NCBI GenBank assembly: GCA_959023295.1
Contig: CAUFBM010000003.1
Location: 107,524-171,523 of the forward strand
From: an uncultured Collinsella sp.
GTDB lineage: Bacteria; Actinomycetota; Coriobacteriia; Coriobacteriales; Coriobacteriaceae
Direction of reading: 5' to 3'
Length of the DNA: 64,000 nucleotides
Shown: positions 48,831 through 58,377 of the stretch, in pieces
Position numbering within the stretch: the first letter of the stretch is position 1
Layout: each line of letters starts with the position of its first letter
The notes under the pieces: generated by a model
What the model was told of the DNA's origin: nothing
What the model saw: the letters and a program-made list of their open reading frames with translations, nothing else
Databases searched by the model: none
Translations under genes and position numbers: made by a program

Positions 48831-49636
48831 AAGTTCTCTCCTTTTGTCACAGTCCACCATTGGCAAGGGTTCAGTATTTTAATCGCATGACGGGGGTCAA
48901 CCCCGGCGTCAACCGCAGAGTTCATCAAGATATCAACGAACGGCTCCTCGGAGCGGTCATGGCCGAGCAGGATCACCGGCAGTCCGCGCAAGTCTAGGTC
49001 CTGCGCCACGTGGTAGCCCGCCTCGCCCGTCACGATGGCATCCGCACCGGCGGCGATGGCAAGCTCGCCAAAGTCGCCGAGGGAACCGCCCAGAATGGCG
49101 ACGGTGCGGCACGGGTGATCGGCCTCGCCCCACACACGTGGGTCGCTGCCAAACGCCGTGGCGGCGCGAGTGGCAAGGTCGCGCAGGCTGCAGGGGTCGT
49201 TGAGCGTTGCAAGCGCGCCCAGGCCGGTCGCTTCGGGGTCGTCCACGTGCTCCAGCGAGCTTGCGGGCGCGGCGTCCAACAGCGTACTTAGGCAAACGCG
49301 AGCCTCATGCGAGCGGTCCAGATTGGTGTGGAGCGAGATGATGCTCACGCCGCAGCGGGCCGCCTCGTAGAGCGCCGCACTGCACTGGGGACGCGTCGCG
49401 CTGGGCGGGCAAAATGCCTCGGGCGCCTTGATGTAGACGGGATGATGCGTGAGCAACACGTTGGCTCCGGCTTCCAAGGCGCGCTGCACGTTGTCCCTGG
49501 TAGCGTCGAGCGCGCAGGCCACGCCACGGATCTCGTCGTCGGGGTCGCCAACGGATAAGCCTACGTGGTCCCAGGGTTCGGCGTCCGTCTTAGGATAGCG
49601 TGCAAGCAGGGCGCGCTCGAGTTGGGCGACGATCAT
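48827..49636 (-). CDS. NIF3-like dinuclear metal centre protein
   Basis: The 269-residue protein is a member of the NIF3/YbgI family, whose hexameric toroids bind two metal ions; the biochemical role is unsettled. It shows DHVGLSVGDPDDEIRGVACALD, the metal-binding LLTHHPVYIKAPEAF and ISLHTNLDRSHEARV, and near the C-terminus DAIVTGEAGYHVAQDL with LLGHDRSEEP. The metal-ligand histidines and aspartates are all present. It overlaps its neighbours on both sides by four bases. Confidence 0.9.
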   Translation of the reverse strand: MIVAQLERALLARYPKTDAEPWDHVGLSVGDPDDEIRGVACALDATRDNVQRALEAGANVLLTHHPVYIKAPEAFCPPSATRPQCSAALYEAARCGVSIISLHTNLDRSHEARVCLSTLLDAAPASSLEHVDDPEATGLGALATLNDPCSLRDLATRAATAFGSDPRVWGEADHPCRTVAILGGSLGDFGELAIAAGADAIVTGEAGYHVAQDLDLRGLPVILLGHDRSEEPFVDILMNSAVDAGVDPRHAIKILNPCQWWTVTKGENL

Positions 49637-50811
49637 GCGGCACCTACGATCGAAAGCAGCGTTTGGGCAAAGTCGTCCAGATCGCCCGGATTCACACGGT
49701 CATCGAAGGAGATGCGCAGTGCGCCCAACGCCTGCTCGCGACCGATGCCCATCGCGCTCAAAACGTGGCTGGGGTCCATGCTGCCGCTCGAGCATGCCGA
49801 GCCTGCCGATACCTCAAAGCCGGCGGCGTCGAGCTTGATGATGAGCTCCTCGGAGTCCATGCCGTCAATATAGATCGATACCATGCCGGGCAGACGGTCG
49901 GCCTGCGCGTAGTCACCCATGGTGGCGTGAATGCGCGGGTGGGCCGTAAGCGTGGCGTAGAGCTTGTCGGAAAGGGCTTGCAGCTTCTCGCGCTCCTCGG
50001 CCACATGGGGCGTCAGCGTGCAGGCGGCAGCGGCAAAGGCGAGCTGCGTGCGCAGGTCCTGAGTACCGGCGCGACGGCCGGCTTCCTGTCCACCGCCAAA
50101 GATGCGCGGACGCAGCGGCGTGCGGTTCTTAAGGTAGAGCGCACCGGATGCCACGGGGCCGCCAATCTTGTGCGCGGCAACGGTCATGGCATCGACGCCC
50201 AGCTCGGTGACATCGAGCGGAATATGCAAGTAGCCCTGGATGGCATCGGTGTGAAACAAGGCACCGGCAGCATGTGCGGCGGCGGCCAGCTCGCGGATAG
50301 GCTGCACCACGCCGCTCTCGTTGTTGGCGACCATAATGCTCACGAGCGCCACGTCGTCGCCGAGCAGCTCGACAAGCGTGGCGGGCTCAATGTAGCCCGC
50401 GCGGCAGGGCTGCACCAGGTCGACGGTAAAGCCGGCGGCACGCAGCAGCGGCAGGTTGTCCAGAATCGAATCGTGCTCGATGGCCGAAACGATTACACGA
50501 TCGCGCTTGCGATCGCGCTGACGAGCGCCCTCGGCAAGACCGAGCAGCGCCAGCTGGTTGGCCTCGGTGCCGCCGTTGGTAAGGACAATCTCGGACGGGC
50601 GAACGCGCGCGCCAAAGCTGCGGGCGATCTCGCGACGCGCCACTTCTAGGCGTGCGGCGGCCTTGCGGCCAAGCGAGTGCAACGAGTTGGGGTTGACGCC
50701 GGCGAGCTCGCTGTCGTCATATTCGCGCTGCGCAAGGAGCGCCTCGGCGCGCATGGGCGTCGAGGCGGCATAGTCAAGATTCACGGGTATGCGGTTTTGA
50801 CCTGCGGTCAT
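49633..50811 (-). CDS. Cysteine desulfurase (NifS/IscS family)
   Basis: The enzyme removes sulfur from cysteine for Fe-S cluster or tRNA thiolation. The 392-residue PLP protein has VNLDYAASTPMR near the start, LTNGGTEANQLALLGL, FHTDAIQGYLHIPLDV, the PLP lysine in AAHKIGGPVASGALY and the persulfide cysteine in GSACSSGSMDPSHVL. The short SSGSMDPSHVL loop is typical of group I enzymes. No iscU, sufU or mnmA gene is adjacent, so the sulfur acceptor cannot be told here. Confidence 0.92.
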   Translation of the reverse strand: MTAGQNRIPVNLDYAASTPMRAEALLAQREYDDSELAGVNPNSLHSLGRKAAARLEVARREIARSFGARVRPSEIVLTNGGTEANQLALLGLAEGARQRDRKRDRVIVSAIEHDSILDNLPLLRAAGFTVDLVQPCRAGYIEPATLVELLGDDVALVSIMVANNESGVVQPIRELAAAAHAAGALFHTDAIQGYLHIPLDVTELGVDAMTVAAHKIGGPVASGALYLKNRTPLRPRIFGGGQEAGRRAGTQDLRTQLAFAAAACTLTPHVAEEREKLQALSDKLYATLTAHPRIHATMGDYAQADRLPGMVSIYIDGMDSEELIIKLDAAGFEVSAGSACSSGSMDPSHVLSAMGIGREQALGALRISFDDRVNPGDLDDFAQTLLSIVGAA

Positions 50812-50817
50812 AAGGAT

Positions 50818-51489
50818 TTATGCCTCCTGTGCGGCCTCATTGCCCAGCTTCTGCAGCAGCGCAACCTCGGCGGCGGGATCTTGGGACTTAAATACGGCGG
50901 AGCCGGCTACGAGCACGTTGGCGCCGGCCTTAACGACCTCGGCGATGTTCTTGGAAGAGATACCGCCATCGACCTCGATCAGCGGCGACACGCCGTGGCG
51001 CTCACACATGGCCTTGAGCTCGTGGAGCTTGGGCAGCGTGCCCGGGATAAAGCTCTGGCCGCCAAAGCCAGGGTTCACGCTCATCAGTAGCACCATATCG
51101 ACAACGTCGATGATGCTCTCGAGCACGCAGACGGGCGTGGCGGGGTTGAGCACCACACCGGCCTTAACGCCGCGCTGCTGCAGGTGCGTGAGCGTGCGGT
51201 GCAGGTGCGTGGAGGCCTCGTAGTGCACGGTGATCATATCGGCACCGGCATCGGCATACCAATCGACTGTCTCGTCGGGATTCGACACCATCAGGTGCGC
51301 GTCGACCGGCACGTCAGTTGAGCGCTTGACGGCCTTGAGGATATCAACGCCAAAGGTGAGGTTGCCGGTAAAGTGACCGTCCATGACGTCGAAGTGCACA
51401 AAGTCGGCGCCGGCGATCTTGTCGAGTTCGCCCTTGAGGTTGGCCATATCGGCCGAAAGGACAGACGGAGCGATTTTGATGGAACCCAT
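50818..51489 (-). CDS. rpe: Ribulose-phosphate 3-epimerase
   Basis: Rpe interconverts ribulose 5-phosphate and xylulose 5-phosphate in the pentose phosphate pathway. The 223-residue TIM barrel has IKIAPSVLSADMANL, the catalytic Asp and metal His in FVHFDVMDGHFTGNLTFG, VDAHLMVSNP, MSVNPGFGGQSFIP and the second metal Asp in IEVDGGISSKN. GGCTACTACC-type spacing upstream gives no strong ribosome site except AAAGG. It lies between gpsA and the cysteine desulfurase gene. Confidence 0.95.
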   Translation of the reverse strand: MGSIKIAPSVLSADMANLKGELDKIAGADFVHFDVMDGHFTGNLTFGVDILKAVKRSTDVPVDAHLMVSNPDETVDWYADAGADMITVHYEASTHLHRTLTHLQQRGVKAGVVLNPATPVCVLESIIDVVDMVLLMSVNPGFGGQSFIPGTLPKLHELKAMCERHGVSPLIEVDGGISSKNIAEVVKAGANVLVAGSAVFKSQDPAAEVALLQKLGNEAAQEA

Positions 51490-51507
51490 GGTAGTAGCCT
51501 TTCTGCG

Positions 51508-52515
51508 CTAGTCGGTGAGTCCGTAGAACTCTTGAGAGGGGACGCGGTCGGTAAGAATCTCGAGCGCCCTGTCCAAAGTAACACCGTTGTAGAGCGTTTG
51601 CTCCACGGCAAAGGTGAGCGGAATGTCTACGCCCAGTGAACGGGCGAGCTCGCTGACGCTGCGGGCCGCGACGGCGCCCTCGACCACCATATGCGTGCGC
51701 GTCTGGTACTCGTCGAGCGACACGCCGTGGGCAAACTCGTAGCCAAAGGTGCGGTTGCGCGAATGCTCCGAGGTACAGGTGGCGATGAGGTCGCCCATGC
51801 CGGCAAGGCCCATGCAAGTCATGGCCTGCCCGCCGCGGGCATGCACCAGTCGGCTGATCTCGGCCAGACCGCGCGTCATGATAAGGGCGAGCGTGTTGTC
51901 GCCCGCGCCGGTGCCGGCGGAGATGCCGCACACGATGGCGATGACGTTTTTCATGGCGCCGCATACCTCGACGCCGGTCATGTCCTGCGAAAGGTAGATG
52001 CGGAAGGCCGTGGATAGGAGCAGGTCCTTAAAGGTCTCCCCTATCTGCGGGTCTTCGCTGGCGATGACGGCGGCAGAAAGTCCGCCGCGGCAGATCTCCT
52101 CGGCATGGTTGGGTCCCGAGAGCGCCGCCACGCGCCGATCGTTGCCGATCTCGCTGGCGATGACCTCGCTCATGAGCAGGCCGGACTCGGGCTCGATGCC
52201 CTTGGTGAGGCAGAGCACCGGGGTGTCGGCGGCGATGAAGGGTGCTGCCTGATGGCATACGCTGCGCAGGTGCGTGGAGGGCACGGCAAAGATGACGGCC
52301 TCGGCGCCGTCGAGCGCCTGCGTCAGGTCCGTCGTGGCGACGACGTTGCCGGGCAGCTCGTAGTCCACCAGATAACGGGGGTTACGGTGCTCGCCATTGA
52401 TGCCGGCGGCCGTCTGCTCGCTATGGGCCCACATTATCACGCGCTCGGCTCGCGCGGCGGCAAGGCCGGCGACGGCGGTTCCCCAGGAGCCGGAGCCAAT
52501 CAGCGCAACATTCAT
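51508..52515 (-). CDS. gpsA: NAD(P)-dependent glycerol-3-phosphate dehydrogenase
   Basis: GpsA reduces dihydroxyacetone phosphate to sn-glycerol 3-phosphate for phospholipid synthesis. The 335-residue protein begins with the dinucleotide motif IGSGSWGTAVAGLAA. It also has FAVPSTHLRSV, LCLTKGIEPESG, SGPNHAEEICRG, the catalytic Lys in CGAMKNVIAIVCGI and GLAGMGDLIATCTSEHSRN. It is adjacent to plsY, whose product uses glycerol 3-phosphate. Confidence 0.96.
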   Translation of the reverse strand: MNVALIGSGSWGTAVAGLAAARAERVIMWAHSEQTAAGINGEHRNPRYLVDYELPGNVVATTDLTQALDGAEAVIFAVPSTHLRSVCHQAAPFIAADTPVLCLTKGIEPESGLLMSEVIASEIGNDRRVAALSGPNHAEEICRGGLSAAVIASEDPQIGETFKDLLLSTAFRIYLSQDMTGVEVCGAMKNVIAIVCGISAGTGAGDNTLALIMTRGLAEISRLVHARGGQAMTCMGLAGMGDLIATCTSEHSRNRTFGYEFAHGVSLDEYQTRTHMVVEGAVAARSVSELARSLGVDIPLTFAVEQTLYNGVTLDRALEILTDRVPSQEFYGLTD

Positions 52516-52524
52516 GACTCTCTC

Positions 52525-53208
52525 CTACTTATCGTCGGGCTCGGTGACGCGCTTGGTAAACGAGAGCTTGGACTCCTTGCCCGTCATGAGCTTTTTGATG
52601 TTCGCACGATGGGCCCACACCACGGTGATGCCGATCAGCGCCATGCAAAATTTGAGACCCAGGCTGCTGTACGGAAAGACCGCGCAGACAGCGATGGGAA
52701 GACCGATGGCCGCGGCAAGCGAGCCCACCGACACAAACTTGGTGATGGCGACGGCCACGATAAACATGCCCAGCAGCGAAAGTCCGATGGGCCAGTACCA
52801 TGCGAGGATTACGCCCAGACCGACCGCGATGCCCTTGCCGCCGTGGAAGCTAAGGTACGGCGAGAAGATGTGGCCCCACACCGCTGCCAGGCAGATGACG
52901 CCGAGCATCCAGTCGCCGGGGGCTCCAGGCGCCATGATATTCGGCGGAAAACCATAGCCTAGATCGGCGATAAGCGGACGCGCGATAATGACGCAGATGG
53001 CGCCCTTCAGGCAGTCGAGCAGCAGCGTGAGCGCGGCCACCTTGGGGCCGGCTACGCGCAGGGCGTTGGTGGTGCCGATGTTGCCGGAGCCCGCCTTGCG
53101 AATGTCCGTGTGGTTAAACACACGGCCCAGGATCAGGCCAAACGGAATCGCTCCGATAAAGAACGAGACCACGGCGCAGATGGCGGTCAGCAGAATCGGA
53201 TTATGCAT
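52525..53208 (-). CDS. plsY: Glycerol-3-phosphate acyltransferase PlsY
   Basis: PlsY transfers an acyl group from acyl-phosphate to glycerol 3-phosphate, the first step of phosphatidate synthesis. The 227-residue membrane protein has five or more helices and the three PlsY motifs: SFFIGAIPFGLILGR with GSGNIGTTNALRVAG, FSPYLSFHGGKGIAVG, and a C-terminal VVWAHRANIKKLMTGKE. Its 5' end is eight bases beyond the der stop. gpsA follows downstream, so substrate supply and use are encoded together. Confidence 0.94.
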   Translation of the reverse strand: MHNPILLTAICAVVSFFIGAIPFGLILGRVFNHTDIRKAGSGNIGTTNALRVAGPKVAALTLLLDCLKGAICVIIARPLIADLGYGFPPNIMAPGAPGDWMLGVICLAAVWGHIFSPYLSFHGGKGIAVGLGVILAWYWPIGLSLLGMFIVAVAITKFVSVGSLAAAIGLPIAVCAVFPYSSLGLKFCMALIGITVVWAHRANIKKLMTGKESKLSFTKRVTEPDDK

Positions 53209-54535
53209 CCTTTTGCTCCTTCTTCCTAAAGAAGAGTCGAATGGGCGTGCCGGAAAAATCGAAGGTCGAGCGCATGCGGTTCTCCACGTAGCGCTGGTAG
53301 GTGTCGTTGACCAGGTCGCTGTGGTTGACGAAGAACGTAAACGTCGGCGGGTTGACGCCCGTCTGGGTCACGTAGTGCATGCGCAGGCGGCGCTTGCCGT
53401 CCACCACGGTGTGGCCAAACTCGCGCAGGTCGGTGAGGAACGTGTTGAGGCGCGAGGTGGTGATCTTTTGCGAGCGCGTCTTTTCGGCGGCATCGACCAT
53501 CGCCCAGATCTTCTCGACGCTGCGGCCGGTGAGGGCCGAGATGCGCAGGTACTGGGCCCAGGGAGCCATGACGCCCAGACGGCGGTCGACGGTCTCCATG
53601 CAGGCCTCGCGCTTACGGTCGTCGTCGAGCAGGTCCCATTTGTTGAGCAGCACCACAATGGCGCAGCCGCGCTCGATGGCCAAGCCCATGACCTTCTGGT
53701 CCTGCTCGGTGACGCCCACGGAGGCGTCGACGACGAGCAGCGCCACGTCGGCGCGGTCGATGGCGCGCAGGCCGCGGACCATGGAGTAGTACTCGATGTT
53801 CTCGTACACGGTGCTCTTCTTGCGAATGCCCGCGGTGTCGACCATGCGGTAGTGCTTGCCGTCGCGCTCGACGACGGTGTCGATGGCATCGCGCGTCGTG
53901 CCGGCGATGTTGGACACGATGGAGCGGTCCGCGCCCAGGATGCGGTTGAACAGCGAGGACTTACCGGCGTTGGGGCGGCCGATGATGGCCACGTTCAGCG
54001 CATCGGGGAACTCGTCGGCGATCTCGTCCTCCTCCTCGGGCAACAGGGCCACGATGTCGTCGAGCAGGTCGCCCGTGCCATGGCCATGCAGGGCCGAGAG
54101 CGGCGTGGGCTCACCGATGCCGAGCGAATAGAACTCCCAGATGCTGTCGTTCTCGCGATCGGGATTGTCGAGCTTGTTCACCAGCAAAAAGACCGGCTTG
54201 TCGCAGCGCTTGAGCATGCGAGCGACCGACTCGTCCTCCTCGGTGACGCCGGTGCGGCCGTCGACAACAAACAGGATGACGGCGGCTTCCTCGGCGGCGG
54301 CGAGGGCCTGGTCGCGGATGGACGTGGCAAAGACGTCGTCGCTCTTGAGCGGCTCGATGCCGCCCGTGTCGACGATGGTGAACTCACGGCCGTTCCAGTC
54401 GGCCGTGTGATACGAGCGGTCGCGCGTGACGCCGCGGGACTCGTGGACGATGGCGTCCGAGGTCTGGGCCAGGCGGTTGACGAGCGTGGACTTGCCCACG
54501 TTGGGGCGTCCGACGACGGCGACGATAGGTTTCAT
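53201..54535 (-). CDS. der: Ribosome biogenesis GTPase Der (EngA)
   Basis: Der is an essential double GTPase needed for 50S assembly. The 444-residue protein has the first G domain (VGRPNVGKSTLVNRL, DTGGIEPL, NKLDN), the second (IGRPNAGKSSLFNRIL, DTAGIRKK, NKWDLLD) and a C-terminal KH-like domain ending FRKKEQKDA. ATG 54535 is chosen because PIVAVVGRPNVGKST follows directly and AAAGGAG lies upstream; upstream in-frame codons are not family-like. It overlaps plsY by eight bases. Confidence 0.96.
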   Translation of the reverse strand: MKPIVAVVGRPNVGKSTLVNRLAQTSDAIVHESRGVTRDRSYHTADWNGREFTIVDTGGIEPLKSDDVFATSIRDQALAAAEEAAVILFVVDGRTGVTEEDESVARMLKRCDKPVFLLVNKLDNPDRENDSIWEFYSLGIGEPTPLSALHGHGTGDLLDDIVALLPEEEDEIADEFPDALNVAIIGRPNAGKSSLFNRILGADRSIVSNIAGTTRDAIDTVVERDGKHYRMVDTAGIRKKSTVYENIEYYSMVRGLRAIDRADVALLVVDASVGVTEQDQKVMGLAIERGCAIVVLLNKWDLLDDDRKREACMETVDRRLGVMAPWAQYLRISALTGRSVEKIWAMVDAAEKTRSQKITTSRLNTFLTDLREFGHTVVDGKRRLRMHYVTQTGVNPPTFTFFVNHSDLVNDTYQRYVENRMRSTFDFSGTPIRLFFRKKEQKDA

Positions 54536-54545
54536 CTGCTCTCCT

Positions 54546-55988
54546 TTAATGGGTAGGGTCAGCGGGAATAGTTGAATCGGCGGGCGTTGTGCCAAGGATG
54601 TGCTCCAGGGTATCGAGCAGCTCATGCGGCATGGTCGATACCACATGAACCTCGGCGCCGCGACCGGTAAGGCGTGCGAGTAATTCGTCACGATGATACT
54701 CGTCAAGGGTCATACCGTCGGCGTTGAACATGAGCTTAGGCACAAAGAGCATAACCCCCGACAGTTCCTGCGGCAGCTGCTCCAAGATGTCGCAGGCGAC
54801 GATGAGGCCGGTCACGTCCACATTGCCACCAAAGTAACGGTTTTTGATGGCCGTGACGGTACCGGCAAGGCCCTGCGGCGATTCCACAAAACGCGCCACC
54901 GTATCGCGCGCGCTGGCGCCCGAAAGGCACAGCAGGCGCTGGCCACGGGCGGCGATTGCCTCGCGAACGCGGCGCAGGCGCTCGGCATCGGCGGCGAGCA
55001 CGTTGTCGGTCTCGTCCAGATAGGAGCGGATCATGCCGATGCCGTCGTAGTACTGCGGGTAGCCGTCGTAAAAGTCCGCCTCGGGCGGCTCGATGCCGGC
55101 ATCCAGGTAGAACTCGTCGCTCATCTGGAAGGTGTGGCGGCCAAATCGCTCGAAGGCACGGTCCTGGAAGGGCCGGATCATGGCAATGGTCTCGCGCGCC
55201 AGCTCGGGCTTGTCGCTGTAGGACCAGCTAAAACGGTTCTGATGCTTGGTAAAACCGAGCGGCACAATGCCCAGGCTCGTGATTTGCTCGTGCTCCTCGC
55301 AAAAGCGCAGGGTCTTTTCCAGCTCCTCGCCGTCGTTCATGCCGGGGCACAGTACGATCTGCGCGTGAATCTCGATGCCGGCGGCCATGATGGTCTCGAG
55401 CACGTCCATGCCGCGCTGGGCGTTGCGGCCCATCATGCGGCGGCGAACATCGGGGCTAACGGCATGGACCGAAACGTTCATGGGGCTCATGTTGCGTTGG
55501 ATGACGTTTTGAACATCATCATCGGTGAGGTTCGTGAGCGTGACAAAGTTGCCCTGCAAAAAGCTCAGGCGATAGTCGTCGTCGCGGATGTAGAGCGTGG
55601 AGCGACCGCCCTTGGGCAGCATCGTCATAAAGCAGAACACGCAGGCGTTTACGCAGGTACGCATGCCATCGAAGATGGGGCCATCGAACTCCAGACCCCA
55701 GTCCTCGCCGGGAAAGCGATCGAGCTCGACGGGGGTGACGGTGCCGTCGCGCGGATCGAAAACCTCCAGCTCGACGGTGTCGTCATCTGCCTCCCATAGC
55801 CACACGATCATATCGGTCAGTTGCTCGCCGTTGACCGTGAGCACGCGCATGCCCGGCTCGATACCCACATCCCATGCGGGCGATTCGGGGCGCACGTTTT
55901 TAACGAGCGCGCCCTCACCCGGCTCGGGGTCGCGGCTGCGCCCGTAATCGGCCACCTCGGCGGCGTATGCGGGTACGGTCTGGTCCAT
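54546..55988 (-). CDS. DUF512 radical SAM-like protein with PDZ domain
   Basis: The 480-residue protein has a PDZ-like region (about residues 20-70, ALVKNVRPESPAWDVGIEPG), a radical-SAM-type CX3CX2C in CVNACVFCFM near residue 105, and a C-terminal DUF512 domain. Typical segments include IRDDDYRLSFLQGNFVTLTN and RNMSPMNVSVHAVSPDVRR. The family usually lies next to der; its substrate is unknown. ATG at 55988 is chosen because the ispH stop lies two bases upstream; an upstream in-frame extension would run back inside ispH. Confidence 0.88.
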   Translation of the reverse strand: MDQTVPAYAAEVADYGRSRDPEPGEGALVKNVRPESPAWDVGIEPGMRVLTVNGEQLTDMIVWLWEADDDTVELEVFDPRDGTVTPVELDRFPGEDWGLEFDGPIFDGMRTCVNACVFCFMTMLPKGGRSTLYIRDDDYRLSFLQGNFVTLTNLTDDDVQNVIQRNMSPMNVSVHAVSPDVRRRMMGRNAQRGMDVLETIMAAGIEIHAQIVLCPGMNDGEELEKTLRFCEEHEQITSLGIVPLGFTKHQNRFSWSYSDKPELARETIAMIRPFQDRAFERFGRHTFQMSDEFYLDAGIEPPEADFYDGYPQYYDGIGMIRSYLDETDNVLAADAERLRRVREAIAARGQRLLCLSGASARDTVARFVESPQGLAGTVTAIKNRYFGGNVDVTGLIVACDILEQLPQELSGVMLFVPKLMFNADGMTLDEYHRDELLARLTGRGAEVHVVSTMPHELLDTLEHILGTTPADSTIPADPTH

Positions 55989-55990
55989 GA

Positions 55991-56890
55991 TTAGCGGCAA
56001 AGCTCCTTGATGCGCTCGACGGCGCGCTCGATGTGTTCTTGCGGGGTGGAGGCTCCGGCGGTGATGCCGATGTGGTGAGCGTTGGCAAACCATGCGGCCT
56101 CGATCTCGGAAGCTTCCTCGATGTGATACGTACGCTTGCAGGCGTTTGCGCAAATCTGCGCCAGACGGCGGGTGTTACCCGAGTTCTTTCCGCCCACGAC
56201 GACCATGCAGTCGCAGCGGTTGGCAAGTGCGGCTGCTGCCTGCTGGCGCTCACTCGTGGCGGCGCAGATGGTGTTGATCACACGCAGTTCCTGCACGCGC
56301 GGGGTGATGGAGGCCACAACCTCGGCCAGGTTCTGCGCGGTTTGGGTGGTCTGCACAACCAGGCCTACCTTGCCCTTGAGCGGCAGCGCGTCCGCATCGG
56401 CGGCGCAGCTCACGACCTGCGCGTCATCGCCGGCGTGGCCCAGGATGCCCTCCACCTCGGGATGGCCTGGCTCGCCCACGACGAGCACGCGATAACCCTC
56501 GCGTACCAGGCGCTCGGCGGCCACGTGGACCTTCTTCACGTAAGGGCAGGTGGCATCGACCACGTCGAGGCCGCGCTCGCGAGCGGCCTCGATCACCTGC
56601 GGCACCACGCCGTGCGCGCGGATGATCACGGTGCCCGATGCGGCGTCGTCTAGGGTCTCGGCCAGACCGACGCCTGCCTCGGAAAGCTCGCGCACCACGA
56701 TGGGGTTATGGATGAGCGGGCCCAGGGTGTGGACCTGAGTGCTCTCCCCTGCCTGCGGCGCGGCGGCTAGCGCCATATCGAGCGCGCGCTGCACGCCGTA
56801 GCAGGTGCCGGCGTGGGCGGCGATCTCGATGGTGGGGGCGTCTGCCTTGCCGGGCATAGCCTCGACGGTGTTCATGACTTCCTCGCCCAT
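55991..56890 (-). CDS. ispH: 4-hydroxy-3-methylbut-2-enyl diphosphate reductase
   Basis: IspH makes IPP and DMAPP in the last step of the non-mevalonate pathway. The 299-residue protein has the three Fe-S cysteines in AGTCYGVQRALDMAL, VDATCPYVKKVH and INTICAATSERQQA, along with the catalytic glutamate region GEPGHPEVEGI and GGKNSGNTRRLAQIC. The usual length is near 280-320. The downstream DUF512 gene starts two bases after its stop and plsC lies two bases upstream, indicating one operon. Confidence 0.95.
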   Translation of the reverse strand: MGEEVMNTVEAMPGKADAPTIEIAAHAGTCYGVQRALDMALAAAPQAGESTQVHTLGPLIHNPIVVRELSEAGVGLAETLDDAASGTVIIRAHGVVPQVIEAARERGLDVVDATCPYVKKVHVAAERLVREGYRVLVVGEPGHPEVEGILGHAGDDAQVVSCAADADALPLKGKVGLVVQTTQTAQNLAEVVASITPRVQELRVINTICAATSERQQAAAALANRCDCMVVVGGKNSGNTRRLAQICANACKRTYHIEEASEIEAAWFANAHHIGITAGASTPQEHIERAVERIKELCR

Positions 56891-56892
56891 AG

Positions 56893-57621
56893 CTAGAACC
56901 TACCCGGGTGCTCGGCGCACATGTCATCGCGCATGGCGTAGACACGATTCATGGCCTCGGACTCAAACCATGCCAGGCGCTCCTTACGCATGAGCTCGGC
57001 CGGTGCATCGGAAAGCGAGATGGCCTTGCCGGCACGGATCCAGCACTTTTTGGGGCGCATGAGCTTTTTGCCCGCAGGCGTGATATCGGACCAGCCGCAG
57101 ATGGCGAGTGGGTTGACGGGCGCCTTGCCCATCTGGGCGATGAGCGCAAAGCCGCCGTGGACCTCGGGCTTGATCTCGCGCGAGCGGATGCGCGTGCCCT
57201 CGGGGAAGATCAAGACGTCCTCGCCGCGTTGCAGCGCATGCTGGGCGGCACGCAGGCACTTCATGTCGGCGGTGCCGCGCTCGACGGGAATGCCGCCCAC
57301 GCGGCTAAAGGCCCAGCGTACGATCTTGCTCTTAGCAAACTCGGATTTAAAGATGGGGCGAATGCGGCGGCCGCCGAAGAACAACGCCGTCTCAACGGCC
57401 AGCAGCTCGGCCATTGAGGTGTGGTTGCAGATGACCACGCTGCCGCGGCCTTCCTGGCGCTCAAACAGCAAGTCGCTGTCCTCGACCTTCCAGCGCCACA
57501 TGAGCTTGGAGAAGACCCACAGGATGCCCATGACCACGGCGACGGTCCCGCGGATGAGCGCCGGGAACTCGTCGTAGGGGGCGTTGTAGTAATCCTCGGG
57601 CGTCTGCTTAAACAGGCGCAT
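56893..57621 (-). CDS. plsC: 1-acyl-sn-glycerol-3-phosphate acyltransferase
   Basis: PlsC acylates lysophosphatidic acid to phosphatidic acid. The 242-residue protein has a hydrophobic N-terminal helix (LIRGTVAVVMGILWVFSKL), the acyltransferase motif NHTSMAELLAVE, GGIPVERG, and IFPEGTRIRS. The usual motif is NHX4D, while here the acidic residue is glutamate (HTSMAE), a conservative variant. Together with PlsY and GpsA in the same cluster it completes the route to phosphatidic acid. Confidence 0.88.
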   Translation of the reverse strand: MRLFKQTPEDYYNAPYDEFPALIRGTVAVVMGILWVFSKLMWRWKVEDSDLLFERQEGRGSVVICNHTSMAELLAVETALFFGGRRIRPIFKSEFAKSKIVRWAFSRVGGIPVERGTADMKCLRAAQHALQRGEDVLIFPEGTRIRSREIKPEVHGGFALIAQMGKAPVNPLAICGWSDITPAGKKLMRPKKCWIRAGKAISLSDAPAELMRKERLAWFESEAMNRVYAMRDDMCAEHPGRF

Positions 57622-57624
57622 GGG

Positions 57625-58311
57625 CTACCTCCTTTGGTTGATGAGGTCCTCGATAATGCGGACGACCTCGTCGATGGTGTGGGCGGTGGAGTCGACGTGC
57701 ACCGCGTCCTCGGCGGGCACGAGCGGCGCGACCTCGCGGCTGCTGTCGAGCTTGTCGCGCTGCTTGAGGGCGTTGAGGGTCTCATCGACCTCGGCCTCGA
57801 GCTGCTCGGTTGTGAGCGGCTGGGCGTCGTTTTGGTGGCGCTGCAGCACGCGACGACGGGCGCGCTCGCGCGGGTCGGCGGTCAGGAACACCTTGACCTG
57901 TGCGTTGGGGAACACGACGGTGCCGATGTCGCGACCCTCGGCGACGATGTCGCGGTCCTCGGCGGCGCGGCGCTGGTGGATGAGCATGGCCGCGCGCACG
58001 CCCGGGTAGGCCGAGACCTTGGACACGTTGGCGTCGACCTGCGGGGTGCGGATGGCGGCCGAGGCGTCCTTACCGTCGATGGTCAGACGCGTGTCCTCGC
58101 CGGTGCCGTTGGTAAAGCGAATCTCGATCTGCTCGGCGAGGGCGTCGATGGCCGCCTCGTTATCCAGGTCGATGCCGCGATCGAGCGCGGCGAAGGTGAC
58201 GGCGCGATACATGGCGCCCGTGTCGAGCTTGTTAAAGCCCAGCTGGCGGGCGATCTCCTTGGCGATGGTGGACTTGCCGGAACCGGCGGGGCCGTCGATG
58301 GCGACGATCAT
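57625..58311 (-). CDS. cmk: Cytidylate kinase
   Basis: Cmk phosphorylates CMP and dCMP. The 228-residue protein has the P-loop IAIDGPAGSGKSTIAKEIA, then LDTGAMYRAVTFAAL, the CMP-binding DIGTVVFPNAQVKVFLTA and a lid region with RERARRRVLQRHQ. It begins just upstream of plsC (three bases) and is part of the core cluster. The 66-base gap between rluB and cmk may carry a minor promoter; none was recognised. Confidence 0.95.
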   Translation of the reverse strand: MIVAIDGPAGSGKSTIAKEIARQLGFNKLDTGAMYRAVTFAALDRGIDLDNEAAIDALAEQIEIRFTNGTGEDTRLTIDGKDASAAIRTPQVDANVSKVSAYPGVRAAMLIHQRRAAEDRDIVAEGRDIGTVVFPNAQVKVFLTADPRERARRRVLQRHQNDAQPLTTEQLEAEVDETLNALKQRDKLDSSREVAPLVPAEDAVHVDSTAHTIDEVVRIIEDLINQRR

Positions 58312-58377
58312 GCAATGCTTCCTTTCGGTGGTTGATGTGCTGGTATGGGACGCGGACGTTGGGGCTTGGCGGACTGG